From positions 124,001-188,000 of the forward strand of contig NZ_SKCI01000003.1 in assembly GCF_005434965.1 (NCBI RefSeq): a stretch of DNA of 64,000 nt, given 5' to 3'. A program made the position numbers and the translations under genes. The notes beneath the pieces are model-generated. The model saw nothing but the letters and a program-made list of their open reading frames with translations. It was not told the DNA's origin and made no database searches. This DNA is from Marimonas lutisalis (GTDB lineage: Bacteria > Pseudomonadota > Alphaproteobacteria > Rhodobacterales > Rhodobacteraceae). Positions within the stretch are counted from its first letter, which is position 1. Each line of letters opens with the position of its first letter. Positions 7,937-16,228 of the stretch are shown one piece after another.

Positions 7937-9172
7937 ATGCCCACCGAGAAAATCACCTTCACCGGCCATGACGGGCTTGAGCTGGCCGCCCGGCTGGATC
8001 GCCCCTCGGGCCCGCACCTGGCCACCGCGCTCTTTGCCCATTGCTTCACCTGCTCCAAGGACATTCCCGCGGCCAAACGCATCGCCCAGCGGCTCGCCGC
8101 CGCTGGCATCGCCGTGCTGCGCTTCGATTTCACCGGGCTCGGCCATTCCGAGGGCGAATTCGCCAACACCTCCTTCGCCACCAACCTGCAGGATCTGCGC
8201 GCAGCGGCCGGTTGGCTGGTCGATCACGGCATGCCGGCCGACATGCTGATCGGCCACAGCCTGGGCGGCGCCGCCGTGCTCAAGGCCGCTGCCGACATCC
8301 CCAGCGCCCGTGCCGTCGTGACCATCGGCGCGCCCTTCGATCCCGCCCATGTCACCCGGCATTTCTCCGAGGATGTCGAAACCATCTGCCGCGAAGGCGA
8401 GGCGCAGGTCGAAATCGGCGCCCGGCCCTTCACCATCAAGCGTCAGTTCATCGAGGATATCGCCGCCCAGCACCTCGAAGAGGCCGTGCCCAACCTGCAC
8501 CGCGCGCTTCTCGTGCTGCATGCGCCCCGCGACACGATCGTCGGCATCGACAACGCCGCCGACATCTTCCAGGCCGCTAGGCACCCCAAAAGCTTCGTCA
8601 CCCTCGACGACGCCGATCACCTGATCTCCAACCCCGACGACGCCGAATATGCCGCCGGCGTCATCGCCGCATGGGCGACGCGCTACCTCGATCTCAAGTC
8701 CCCCGCCCCGCCCCCCGGCGCGCCCGAAGGCATCACCCGCGTCTCCGAGGCCGACCCCAAGGGCTTCCTCCAGGACATCGCCTCGGGCCCTTATCATCAC
8801 GCCGTCGCCGACGAGCCTGAATCCTACGGCGGCACCAATCGCGGCATGTCGCCCTACGGCTTCGTCGCGGCCGGGCTCGGCGCCTGCACCTCGATGACCA
8901 TCCGCATGTACGCGCGGCGCAAGGGCTGGCCGCTAGATCACGTCTCGGTCGATGTCTCCCACGCCAAGGTCCACGCCCAGGACGCCGCCGCCGGCTCGAA
9001 GGAAAAGATCGACGCGTTCCGTCGCGAGATCACCCTCACCGGCGATCTGTCCGAGGATCAGCGCGCACGCCTTCTGGAAATCGCCGACCGCTGTCCGGTG
9101 CACCGCACCCTGGAACGCTCCAGCCAGATCGTCACCCACCTCGCCGAAACGCAGGCGCAAGCCGCCGAATAA
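7937..9172 (+). CDS. Alpha/beta hydrolase-OsmC fusion protein
   Basis: A 411-residue two-domain protein. Residues 1-250 are an alpha/beta hydrolase with nucleophile S108 in GHSLGG, a likely acid in HAPRDTIVGID and His in DADHLIS. Residues 270-405 are an OsmC/Ohr-type domain with its two redox cysteines C317 (GLGACTSMTIRMYARRKG) and C386 (CPVHRTL). OsmC proteins reduce organic hydroperoxides. This fusion is known in proteobacteria and annotated as bifunctional; the hydrolase may act on acyl or ester substrates of the same peroxidised lipids, but that is inference. The protein appears cytoplasmic. It is monocistronic, bounded by a stem-loop upstream and a REP-like element directly after its stop. 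Confidence 0.9.
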   Translation: MPTEKITFTGHDGLELAARLDRPSGPHLATALFAHCFTCSKDIPAAKRIAQRLAAAGIAVLRFDFTGLGHSEGEFANTSFATNLQDLRAAAGWLVDHGMPADMLIGHSLGGAAVLKAAADIPSARAVVTIGAPFDPAHVTRHFSEDVETICREGEAQVEIGARPFTIKRQFIEDIAAQHLEEAVPNLHRALLVLHAPRDTIVGIDNAADIFQAARHPKSFVTLDDADHLISNPDDAEYAAGVIAAWATRYLDLKSPAPPPGAPEGITRVSEADPKGFLQDIASGPYHHAVADEPESYGGTNRGMSPYGFVAAGLGACTSMTIRMYARRKGWPLDHVSVDVSHAKVHAQDAAAGSKEKIDAFRREITLTGDLSEDQRARLLEIADRCPVHRTLERSSQIVTHLAETQAQAAE

Positions 9173-9175
9173 CCC

Positions 9176-9199
9176 GTAGGGTGGGCATTCTGCCCACCC
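9176..9199 (+). repeat. REP-like palindrome with GTAGG head
   Basis: GTAGG is followed by a 9-bp perfect stem (GGGTGGGCA/TGCCCACCC) with loop TTC, three bases after the fusion gene's stop. The head-plus-hairpin design resembles REP elements and matches the one at 9999-10020. Confidence 0.5.
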
Positions 9200-9255
9200 C
9201 GGCCTGCGGCAAAGGCGCCATTCCCTTGGCCCCTGCACCCGGTTAGAAACGCCGC

Positions 9256-10002
9256 ATGACAGATCAACAGGACAGCTGGGATTTCTGGTTCGGACGGGTC
9301 GATGGCCACCCGTCCGCGACCTTCGTCAACCTGTCACTGGCCGAACGCGCGCCCGTGCAGGGGTTCACCGATTGCGTCTATGTCTCGGTGAAGATGAAAA
9401 CGCCCAAACCGAACGGGCTTTCCAGTAAAGAGGAATACGACGCCCTCGCCACGCTGGAAGATGACCTTGCGCGCCTGATCACCGATCAGGGCGGCCTCTA
9501 TGCCGGCCGCGTCACCCATGACGGCAAGCGTGATTTCTTCGGCTATTTCCGCGATGGCGGCGCGGCCAAACCCACGCTGCAGGGCTTCCAGCGGGCGCAT
9601 CCCGGCTATGCCATGGAAATCGGCGCGCGCACCGATCTCGAATGGGAAGTCTACCGCGGCTACCTCTACCCCGCCCCGGCCGCCTTCCAGCAGATGAAGA
9701 ACCGCGCCATGCTTCTGTCGCTGCAACAGGCCGGCGACCGGCTTGACCAGCGCCGCCGCATTGACCACTTCGCCACCTTCCCCGGACATGACGCGGCGCA
9801 GGCCTTTGCCGAAGCGGCGGCGGCCGAGGGCTTCAAAACCGAAGCGATCACCGACAAGGACGGCGCGGCGCAGGTCCAGTTCTGGCGCGAAGACGCGCCC
9901 CTGGGCATCGACCTCGTCACCGATATGATCGTCTCCGCTATCACCGGGGCCGTCGGCACCTATGACGGCTGGGAATGCGCGGTGCGCGCGTCCACCACGT
10001 AG
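9256..10002 (+). CDS. DUF695 / RraB-like domain protein
   Basis: A 248-residue protein that starts DSWDFWFGRVDGHPSATFVNL, the DUF695 N-terminal pattern. The C-terminal half (about 155-245: RRRIDHFATFPGHDAAQAFAEAAAAEGF and FWREDAPLGIDLVTDMIVSAI) resembles the RraB ribonuclease E inhibitor domain. The middle segment WEVYRGYLYPAPAAFQQMKN is the usual DUF695 boundary. Function is unknown; a role in modulating RNA decay is suggested only by the RraB-like fold. It is cytoplasmic and monocistronic. Its TAG stop codon is part of the GTAGG head of a REP-like palindrome. Confidence 0.75.
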   Translation: MTDQQDSWDFWFGRVDGHPSATFVNLSLAERAPVQGFTDCVYVSVKMKTPKPNGLSSKEEYDALATLEDDLARLITDQGGLYAGRVTHDGKRDFFGYFRDGGAAKPTLQGFQRAHPGYAMEIGARTDLEWEVYRGYLYPAPAAFQQMKNRAMLLSLQQAGDRLDQRRRIDHFATFPGHDAAQAFAEAAAAEGFKTEAITDKDGAAQVQFWREDAPLGIDLVTDMIVSAITGAVGTYDGWECAVRASTT

Positions 10003-10020
10003 GCCGGGCTTAAGCCCGGC
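9999..10020 (+). repeat. REP-like palindrome supplying the DUF695 stop codon
   Basis: GTAGG leads into the perfect palindrome GCCGGGCTTAAGCCCGGC. The TAG stop of the DUF695 gene (10000-10002) lies inside the GTAGG head. The layout is the same as at 9176-9199. Confidence 0.5.
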
Positions 10021-10047
10021 TTACTGGGGCAGCGGCGTCGCGCACAG

Positions 10048-10074
10048 AAAAACGCCCGGCCATCTGGCCGGGCG
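10048..10074 (-). terminator. Rho-independent terminator of bioY
   Basis: A 9-bp perfect GC stem (CGCCCGGCC/GGCCGGGCG, loop 4) is followed on the minus strand by five T. It lies 26 bases past the bioY stop. Confidence 0.8.
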
Positions 10075-10099
10075 CTCCCAAGCGACATAGCCGAATGGC

Positions 10100-10690
10100 T
10101 CAGCGCTTGATCGCCTTCCACGCCAGCGGCATCACCATCGCCGCCAGCGCCAGTTTCAGCGCGTCGCCGGGCAGGAAGTTCACCATGCCATACTGCAACA
10201 CCCAGCCCAGGCCCTTCTCGGCGGCGAAAAGCCAGCTCATCCAGGCCAGACCCAGCCCATAGATCACCGTGTTGCCCAGCACCATGGCGCCCGCCATGTG
10301 CGCCACCGACCGGTCCCAGCCGCGCCGCGCCAGCGTCGCCATCAACGCCGCCGCCGCGATGAACCCGGCCAGGTAACCGCCCGTCGGCCCCGCCATATAG
10401 GCCAACCCCGCGCTTTCGCCTGCGAACACGGCCCATCCTGCCGCGCCCAGCGCCAGGTAGCCCAGCACCGACATCAGGCCCAGCCGCAGGCCAAAGCCCG
10501 CGCCGATCACCAGAACGGCAAAGGTCTGCATCGTCACCGGCACTGGCCACATCGGCACCCGGATCTTCGACGCCAGCACCAGCGCCGCGATGCCCAGCGC
10601 CACCAGCGCCATGTCTTTCGCCACACCAGCCTTTCCGCGGGTCTGCCCCAGCGCCTCGATCAGAACCGGGCGTTCAACTGCAATGCTCAA
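10100..10690 (-). CDS. bioY: Biotin transporter BioY
   Basis: A 196-residue integral membrane protein with about six hydrophobic segments, the S-component (substrate-binding subunit) of an ECF biotin transporter. Recognisable blocks are RVPMWPVPVTMQTFAVLVIGA, GPTGGYLAGF and a C-terminal LPGDALKLALA. No bioM or bioN (energising units) is adjacent, as is common for solitary BioY proteins in alphaproteobacteria. I set the start at a TTG (10690), which has GGAGG eight bases upstream and leads into SIAVERPVLIEAL; the frame is open further but without a better start. It is divergent from purB over 184 bases and ends with a clear terminator. Confidence 0.9.
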   Translation of the reverse strand: MSIAVERPVLIEALGQTRGKAGVAKDMALVALGIAALVLASKIRVPMWPVPVTMQTFAVLVIGAGFGLRLGLMSVLGYLALGAAGWAVFAGESAGLAYMAGPTGGYLAGFIAAAALMATLARRGWDRSVAHMAGAMVLGNTVIYGLGLAWMSWLFAAEKGLGWVLQYGMVNFLPGDALKLALAAMVMPLAWKAIKR

Positions 10691-10874
10691 TCTCTTGTCC
10701 TCCGTGTCGGATTGCCTGTTTCGCGCGAATTTCTGCACCAGCAAAATCCCGCGCGCAAGCGCAAAGCTGCAGCGCAGCATGATCGGGACAATCTGCCCCG
10801 CGCCCCGCCCTTGCCGCGCAGGGGCCAAGCGTCTATGACCCAGCCAACCGGAACCACCAAGGAAAGCTTTCCGC

Positions 10875-12188
<1,314 letters not shown>

Positions 12189-12297
12189 TCGCGCCAGGAC
12201 AGCAGGGGCGCCACCCGGCGCCGCTTCACCCTTTCGTGATCGCCTTCATGCTCTGCCTGTGCTAGCCTTTTGGTGTTCCAATCCGAAAGGACATGTC

Positions 12298-12456
12298 ATG
12301 CAGAAGAAACTCACCCTCGCCGTGATCGCCCTGATGCTGGCGCCGGGCCTCGCCTCGGCCATGTGCTCGCGCGACCACGAACAGGCGATGACCTGCGCCG
12401 AAGGCACCACCTACGACGCCGAAACCAGCAGCTGCGTGCCCCAAACCACCAGCTGA
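12298..12456 (+). CDS. Small secreted protein with chitin-binding-like Cys spacing
   Basis: A 52-residue product: a clean signal peptide (KKLTLAVIALMLAPGLASA) is followed by a mature peptide of about 30 residues with three cysteines. The sequence CAEGTTYDAETSSCV has the C-x-x-G-x-x-(Y/F)-(D/N)-x-x-T-x-x-C spacing seen in peritrophin/chitin-binding (CBM14-like) modules. GAAAGG lies nine bases before the ATG. Similar miniature proteins sit near purB in other Rhodobacterales. Binding to a polysaccharide is only suggested by the spacing, because the domain is far too short to be a complete CBM14. It is followed by a terminator. Confidence 0.65.
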   Translation: MQKKLTLAVIALMLAPGLASAMCSRDHEQAMTCAEGTTYDAETSSCVPQTTS

Positions 12457-12520
12457 CCGATCCGGCTTCGTTAAAACTGTCGGCAAACCCTGCCACGCGG
12501 GGTTTGAACGCTCTTGATCG

Positions 12521-12544
12521 CGCCTCCCGGATCGGGAGGCGTTT
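12521..12544 (+). terminator. Terminator after the small secreted protein gene
   Basis: A 9-bp GC stem (CGCCTCCCG/CGGGAGGCG, loop GAT) is followed by TTT. An additional weaker stem (AAACCC/GGGTTT type) precedes it at about 12486-12504. Confidence 0.6.
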
Positions 12545-12602
12545 CAGCATTCATTTACCGCTTTCCCCCTAATCTGGCGCAAATCTCAGCTTGGGGACCG
12601 GA

Positions 12603-13676
12603 ATGGCGAATCTTACACCTGTTGCCCGCGGCGCTACGTCTGCGCGCACGCCGGGCAAGGCGCGGCTCGACACCCGCCAGAAGGCGGCGATCATCGTCCG
12701 CTTTCTTCTGAACGAAGGCGCCGAGGTGCCGATCGCCGAGCTGCCCGATGACCTGCAATCCAGCCTGACACAGCAGATGGGCGCCATGCGCTATGTCGAT
12801 CGCGACACGCTGGCCGCCGTCGTCGCCGAATTCGCGGACGAGCTCGACCGCATGGGCCTGACCTTCCCGCAGGGGCTCTCCGGCGCGCTCACCGCGCTTG
12901 AAGGCCGGATTTCACCGCAGACCGCCGCGCGCCTGCGCAAGGAGGCCGGCGTGCGCCAGATCGGTGATCCCTGGGCGCTCATCCGCGAACAGGAGATCGA
13001 CGCGCTCCTGCCCATCGTCGAGCGCGAAAGCACCGAGGTCGCCGCCGTGCTGATGTCGAAACTCCCGGTGCCCAAGGCGGCCGAACTCCTGGGCCGCCTG
13101 CCCGGCGACCGCGCCCGGCGCATCACCTATGCTATCTCGCTCACGGGCGCGGTCACGCCGGACGCGGTCGATCGCATCGGCCTGTCGCTGGCTTCCGAGT
13201 TCGAGATGAAGCCCATCCGCGCCTTCGACGACGATCCCGTCGACCGGCTGGGCGCAATTCTCAACATCTCTCCGGCCGGCACCCGCGACGAGGTGCTGAC
13301 CGGGCTCGACGAAGACGATGCCGAGTTCTCGCGGAAAGTGCGCAAGGCGATCTTCACCTTCGTTCATATCCCTGCCCGCCTGAACCCGGTCGATGTGCCG
13401 AAAATCACCCGCGATGTGGCGCAGGAGCGCCTGGTCGTGGCGCTGGCCCATGCCCAGGCCGCGGGCGGCGATCTGGCCCCGGCGGCCGAATTCATCCTCT
13501 CCAATATCTCCAAACGCATGGCCGAAGCCCTGCGCGAGGAAATCGGCGAAGCCGGCAAGATCAAACCGAAAGACGGCGAAGCCGCGATGACCGAGGTCGT
13601 TGCCGCCATCCGCGACCTGCAGGTCGCGGGCGAAATCACCCTTCTTTCGGACGAGGACGAGGAAGACGAGGACTGA
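12603..13676 (+). CDS. FliG-like flagellar motor switch protein
   Basis: A 357-residue FliG homologue: the N-terminal domain starts ARLDTRQKAAIIVRFLLNEGAEVP, the middle domain includes REQEIDALLPIVERESTEVAAVLMSKLP, close to the EHPQ-motif region of FliG, and the C-terminal domain ends AIRDLQVAGEITLL before an acidic tail (DEDEEDED). FliG links the MS ring to the C ring and takes torque from the stator. The usual torque-helix acids (EDL...LDD) are replaced by VHIPARLNPVDVPK. No other flagellar gene is in the window. The ATG at 12603 follows GGGGACCG; a TTG four codons upstream is in frame. It could be the true motor protein encoded apart from the main cluster or a divergent paralogue. Confidence 0.75.
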   Translation: MANLTPVARGATSARTPGKARLDTRQKAAIIVRFLLNEGAEVPIAELPDDLQSSLTQQMGAMRYVDRDTLAAVVAEFADELDRMGLTFPQGLSGALTALEGRISPQTAARLRKEAGVRQIGDPWALIREQEIDALLPIVERESTEVAAVLMSKLPVPKAAELLGRLPGDRARRITYAISLTGAVTPDAVDRIGLSLASEFEMKPIRAFDDDPVDRLGAILNISPAGTRDEVLTGLDEDDAEFSRKVRKAIFTFVHIPARLNPVDVPKITRDVAQERLVVALAHAQAAGGDLAPAAEFILSNISKRMAEALREEIGEAGKIKPKDGEAAMTEVVAAIRDLQVAGEITLLSDEDEEDED

Positions 13677-13725
13677 CGCCGCGATCCTCTGGACAGCCCC
13701 GCGCGCCGTGCCTAACGTGGGCGGC

Positions 13726-14073
13726 ATGAGCGAGAACACACCATTCGACGGCCGCCGCTGGCACGACATGGGCGGCCAGCCCGCCGGCCCCGTCACCCCC
13801 GAAGAGCATGATTTCGCCCTTTGGGAAAAACGCGTCGATGCCCTGCAGGTGCTGATGAGCGGCAAGGGCCATTTCACCGTCGACGGTCTGCGCCGCGCGC
13901 TCGAGGACATGGGCGAAGACGCCTACGAGAAGTATTCCTATTACGAACGCTGGATCGCCGCGGTGAACCAGAACCTGATCGAGGCCGGGCTCTACACGTT
14001 GGAAGAACTTGGCGCGAAGATGGACGAGGTCCGCAAGCGCGGCGACACCTACGGTGAGGCCGCCGGTGGATAA
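13726..14073 (+). CDS. Nitrile hydratase beta N-terminal-half protein (thiocyanate hydrolase beta-like)
   Basis: This 115-residue protein corresponds only to the N-terminal half of a nitrile hydratase beta subunit: WHDMGGQPAGPVTPEEHDFALWEKRVDAL, then KYSYYERWIAAVNQNLIEAGLYTLEEL. In thiocyanate hydrolase the beta chain of nitrile hydratase is likewise split, with the N-half as its own subunit. The gene overlaps the next one, encoding the C-terminal half, by eight bases, and the metal-binding subunit follows. The order N-half, C-half, metal subunit is the order of scnB-scnA-scnC in Thiobacillus thioparus. The P15K-type maturation protein of that system also resembles this domain, and no second copy is seen nearby. 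Confidence 0.85.
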   Translation: MSENTPFDGRRWHDMGGQPAGPVTPEEHDFALWEKRVDALQVLMSGKGHFTVDGLRRALEDMGEDAYEKYSYYERWIAAVNQNLIEAGLYTLEELGAKMDEVRKRGDTYGEAAGG

Positions 14074-14338
14074 GGTGCGTGTCAAGACGATGATGCCCCC
14101 GGGGCATGTGCGGGCCCCCGCCTACCTGCGCGGCAAGACCGGCGTGATCGAGCGCCGCCTGGGCGAATTCGGCAACCCCGAACTCCTGGCCTATGGCCAT
14201 CTCGACGGCCCGAAACAGCCGCTCTACCGCGTCCGCTTCACCATGGCCGAGATCTGGGGCGACGCCGCCGAACGCCCGACCGATACGATCGACGCCGAGA
14301 TTTACGGCCATTGGCTCGAACCGCTGGACCAAGGATGA
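14066..14338 (+). CDS. Nitrile hydratase beta C-terminal SH3-like half (thiocyanate hydrolase alpha-like)
   Basis: A 90-residue protein that matches the SH3-like C-terminal half of nitrile hydratase beta: PPGHVRAPAYLRGKTGVIERR, then PLYRVRFTMAEIWGDAAE and a closing GHWLEPL. I chose the GTG at 14066, which has GTGAGG six bases upstream; this makes an eight-base overlap with the N-half gene in a different frame. The overlap and frame change show that the split is real and not a sequencing slip: both halves have proper ends and ribosome sites. The two halves should assemble with the next gene product into a heteromer, as in thiocyanate hydrolase. A TTG-initiated longer frame (from 14009) reads as non-coding. 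Confidence 0.85.
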   Translation: MDKVRVKTMMPPGHVRAPAYLRGKTGVIERRLGEFGNPELLAYGHLDGPKQPLYRVRFTMAEIWGDAAERPTDTIDAEIYGHWLEPLDQG

Positions 14339-14344
14339 TCGACC

Positions 14345-15001
14345 ATGCCGCATGACCATCACGATCACGACCATTTCCACCACGAGGGGATGAGCCCCTC
14401 GGGCCACCCCTACCGCGCCGACAATGACGAGCCGCTCAGCTATTGGCAGACCATGGAAATCGCCGTGCGCGAGCTTCTGATCGAAAAGGGCCACACCACG
14501 CCCGCCGAAATCGCCGCCCAGATCGAGGCGATGGACGCGCGCAGCCCCGCCAATGGCGCCGCCGTCGTGGCCCGCGCCTGGGTGGACCCCGCGTTCAAAC
14601 AGCGCCTGCTCGAAGATGCCTCGGCTGCCAGCCGCGAAATGGGCTTCGACATCGGCGCGCTGCACCTCATCGCGGTGGAAAACTCCGATGACGTGCATAA
14701 CGTCATCGTCTGCACGCTTTGTTCGTGCTACCCGCGCAACCTTCTGGGCCTGCCGCCCGACTGGTACAAGACCCGCGCCTACCGCTCGCGCACCGTCAAG
14801 GAGCCGCGCAAGGTGCTGGAAGAATTCGGCGTTTCCCTGCCCGACAGCACGCAGATCCGCGTGCACGACAGCACCGCCGACATGCGCTATATCGTGCTGC
14901 CTGCGCGCCCCGAAGGCACCGACGGGATGAGCGAGCAGGAGCTCGCCCAGCTGGTGACCCGTGACAGCATGATCGGCACGGGGCTGCCCCGGACCCCCTG
15001 A
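14345..15001 (+). CDS. Cobalt-type nitrile hydratase/thiocyanate hydrolase metal-binding subunit
   Basis: The 218-residue metal subunit carries the cysteine cluster VCTLCSC (C123, C126, C128), whose CTLCSC form is that of cobalt enzymes (iron types have CSLCSC). The residue three after the last Cys is R131 in CSCYPR; in nitrile hydratases this position is usually Trp (CSCYPW), whereas thiocyanate hydrolase has Arg there. The sequence continues LLGLPPDWYK and YRSRTVKEPRKVLEEFG as in the whole family. The N-terminus is strikingly His-rich (MPHDHHDHDHFHH), possibly helping metal loading. It lies six bases after the SH3-like half and overlaps the following permease by ATGA. Whether it hydrolyses thiocyanate, nitriles or both is not decided by sequence. 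Confidence 0.88.
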   Translation: MPHDHHDHDHFHHEGMSPSGHPYRADNDEPLSYWQTMEIAVRELLIEKGHTTPAEIAAQIEAMDARSPANGAAVVARAWVDPAFKQRLLEDASAASREMGFDIGALHLIAVENSDDVHNVIVCTLCSCYPRNLLGLPPDWYKTRAYRSRTVKEPRKVLEEFGVSLPDSTQIRVHDSTADMRYIVLPARPEGTDGMSEQELAQLVTRDSMIGTGLPRTP

Positions 15002-15867
15002 TGCCGAAATTTTCCGTGAAAACCACGGCGATCCTGCTGATGATCGCCGCCATCTTCATGTTTTCCTCGATGGATGCCCTGGCCAAGCTGCTCTCGGGCC
15101 GGATCGGCACCATGCCCACGCTCTGGGCGCGCTACCTGGGCCAGACACTAGTGGTGTTCATCCTGGTGCTGCCGCGCCTGCGCCGCGTGCTGCGCACCCG
15201 CTATCCCCGGCTGCAGCTGGCGCGTTCGGTCTACCTCATGTGCGCCACGATCCTGTTTTTCTTCGGCATCTCCAATATCGGCCTGGCCGAGGCCGCCGCG
15301 ATCATGTCGACCAACCCGCTGTTCATCACGCTGGGCGCCGCGGTGTTCCTCGGCGAACGCTTCGGCATCCGCCGCGCCATGGCGATCGCGGCCGCCTGCA
15401 TCGGCGCCTTCCTGGTGATCCGCCCGGGGGCGGATGTGTTCACCCCCTTCTCGCTCCTGCCACTGGGCGCGGCGATCTGCTACTCGGCCTATGCGCTCAC
15501 CACCCGTTTCGTCGGCCGCGACGAAGACGCCTGGACGTCGCTCTTCTACACCGCGCTCTTCGGCGCCGTCGTCCTCTCGGCCGCCGTGCCGTTCTTCTGG
15601 CACCCGCTGGGTGGCACCGACCTGCTGATCATGCTCGGCATCGCGCTCTGCGGTACGCTGGGCCAGCTCTCGCTAATCCGCGCGCTGATGGCGGGCGAGG
15701 CCGGCATGCTGGCGCCGTTTGCCTATTTCGGGCTGGTGTTTTCCAGCTTCTACGGCGCCACCATCTTCGGCGACTGGCCCGATGCGCTCACCATCCTGGG
15801 CGCCGCGATCATCGCCGGGGCGGGTATTTACGTCTGGTATCGCGAAACCCTCGTGAAACCCACCTGA
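15001..15867 (+). CDS. EamA/DMT-family permease
   Basis: A 288-residue inner-membrane protein with about ten hydrophobic segments in two EamA repeats (first around residues 10-140, second 150-285). Typical strings are SSMDALAKLLSG near the N-terminus, LAEAAAIMSTNPLFITLGAAVFLGERF ending repeat one, and FGDWPDALTILGAAIIAGAGIYVWYRE ending repeat two. The start codon overlaps the stop of the thiocyanate-hydrolase-like metal subunit (ATGA), which makes it the fourth gene of that operon. It could export or import a substrate or product of the enzyme, but DMT family membership does not define a substrate. Confidence 0.88.
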   Translation: MPKFSVKTTAILLMIAAIFMFSSMDALAKLLSGRIGTMPTLWARYLGQTLVVFILVLPRLRRVLRTRYPRLQLARSVYLMCATILFFFGISNIGLAEAAAIMSTNPLFITLGAAVFLGERFGIRRAMAIAAACIGAFLVIRPGADVFTPFSLLPLGAAICYSAYALTTRFVGRDEDAWTSLFYTALFGAVVLSAAVPFFWHPLGGTDLLIMLGIALCGTLGQLSLIRALMAGEAGMLAPFAYFGLVFSSFYGATIFGDWPDALTILGAAIIAGAGIYVWYRETLVKPT

Positions 15868-16066
15868 CCGCCCGCACCGTTGGTTTCGCGATCGACTGTT
15901 GCGCGAAAGACTCATCCCAACCCCCTGTTTTCCCTGAAAATAAGGCCGTTTCGCCATACCCGCCGACCGGCCCGGGAACATGGCCACTTTTTCGCCTTAT
16001 TTGCTCCTTAAGGACGACCACAAGGTCGGCGACAGTCCGGCCAACGAAGAACAACCGAGGCAGGAC

Positions 16067-16228
16067 ATGGACCCGAACGCCGGACTTTGGGTGCGCGGTG
16101 TGCGCGCGGCAGATGCCCCCGATGGGCAGACAGAAAACGCAAAACCGGCTCCCCGGCTGCTCGTGATTTCCACACGCGACGGCTCAGGCCGGCGCACCAG
16201 CGTGATCGCCTGGCTGGGGAGGGTCTGA
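16067..16228 (+). CDS. Candidate 53-residue ORF coupled to the DUF2927 gene
   Basis: This small frame starts with ATG (MDPNAGLWVRGVRAADAP), has GAGGCAGG upstream, and its TGA overlaps the ATG of the DUF2927 gene by one base (TGATG). I recognise no domain, and the composition is ordinary for the region, so it may be a leader ORF or chance. The bases before it (15868-16066) contain a CCCTGTTTTCCCTGAAAATAAGG stretch in pieces (15917-15940) that looks AT-richer and promoter-like; I see no other gene there. Confidence 0.3.
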   Translation: MDPNAGLWVRGVRAADAPDGQTENAKPAPRLLVISTRDGSGRRTSVIAWLGRV

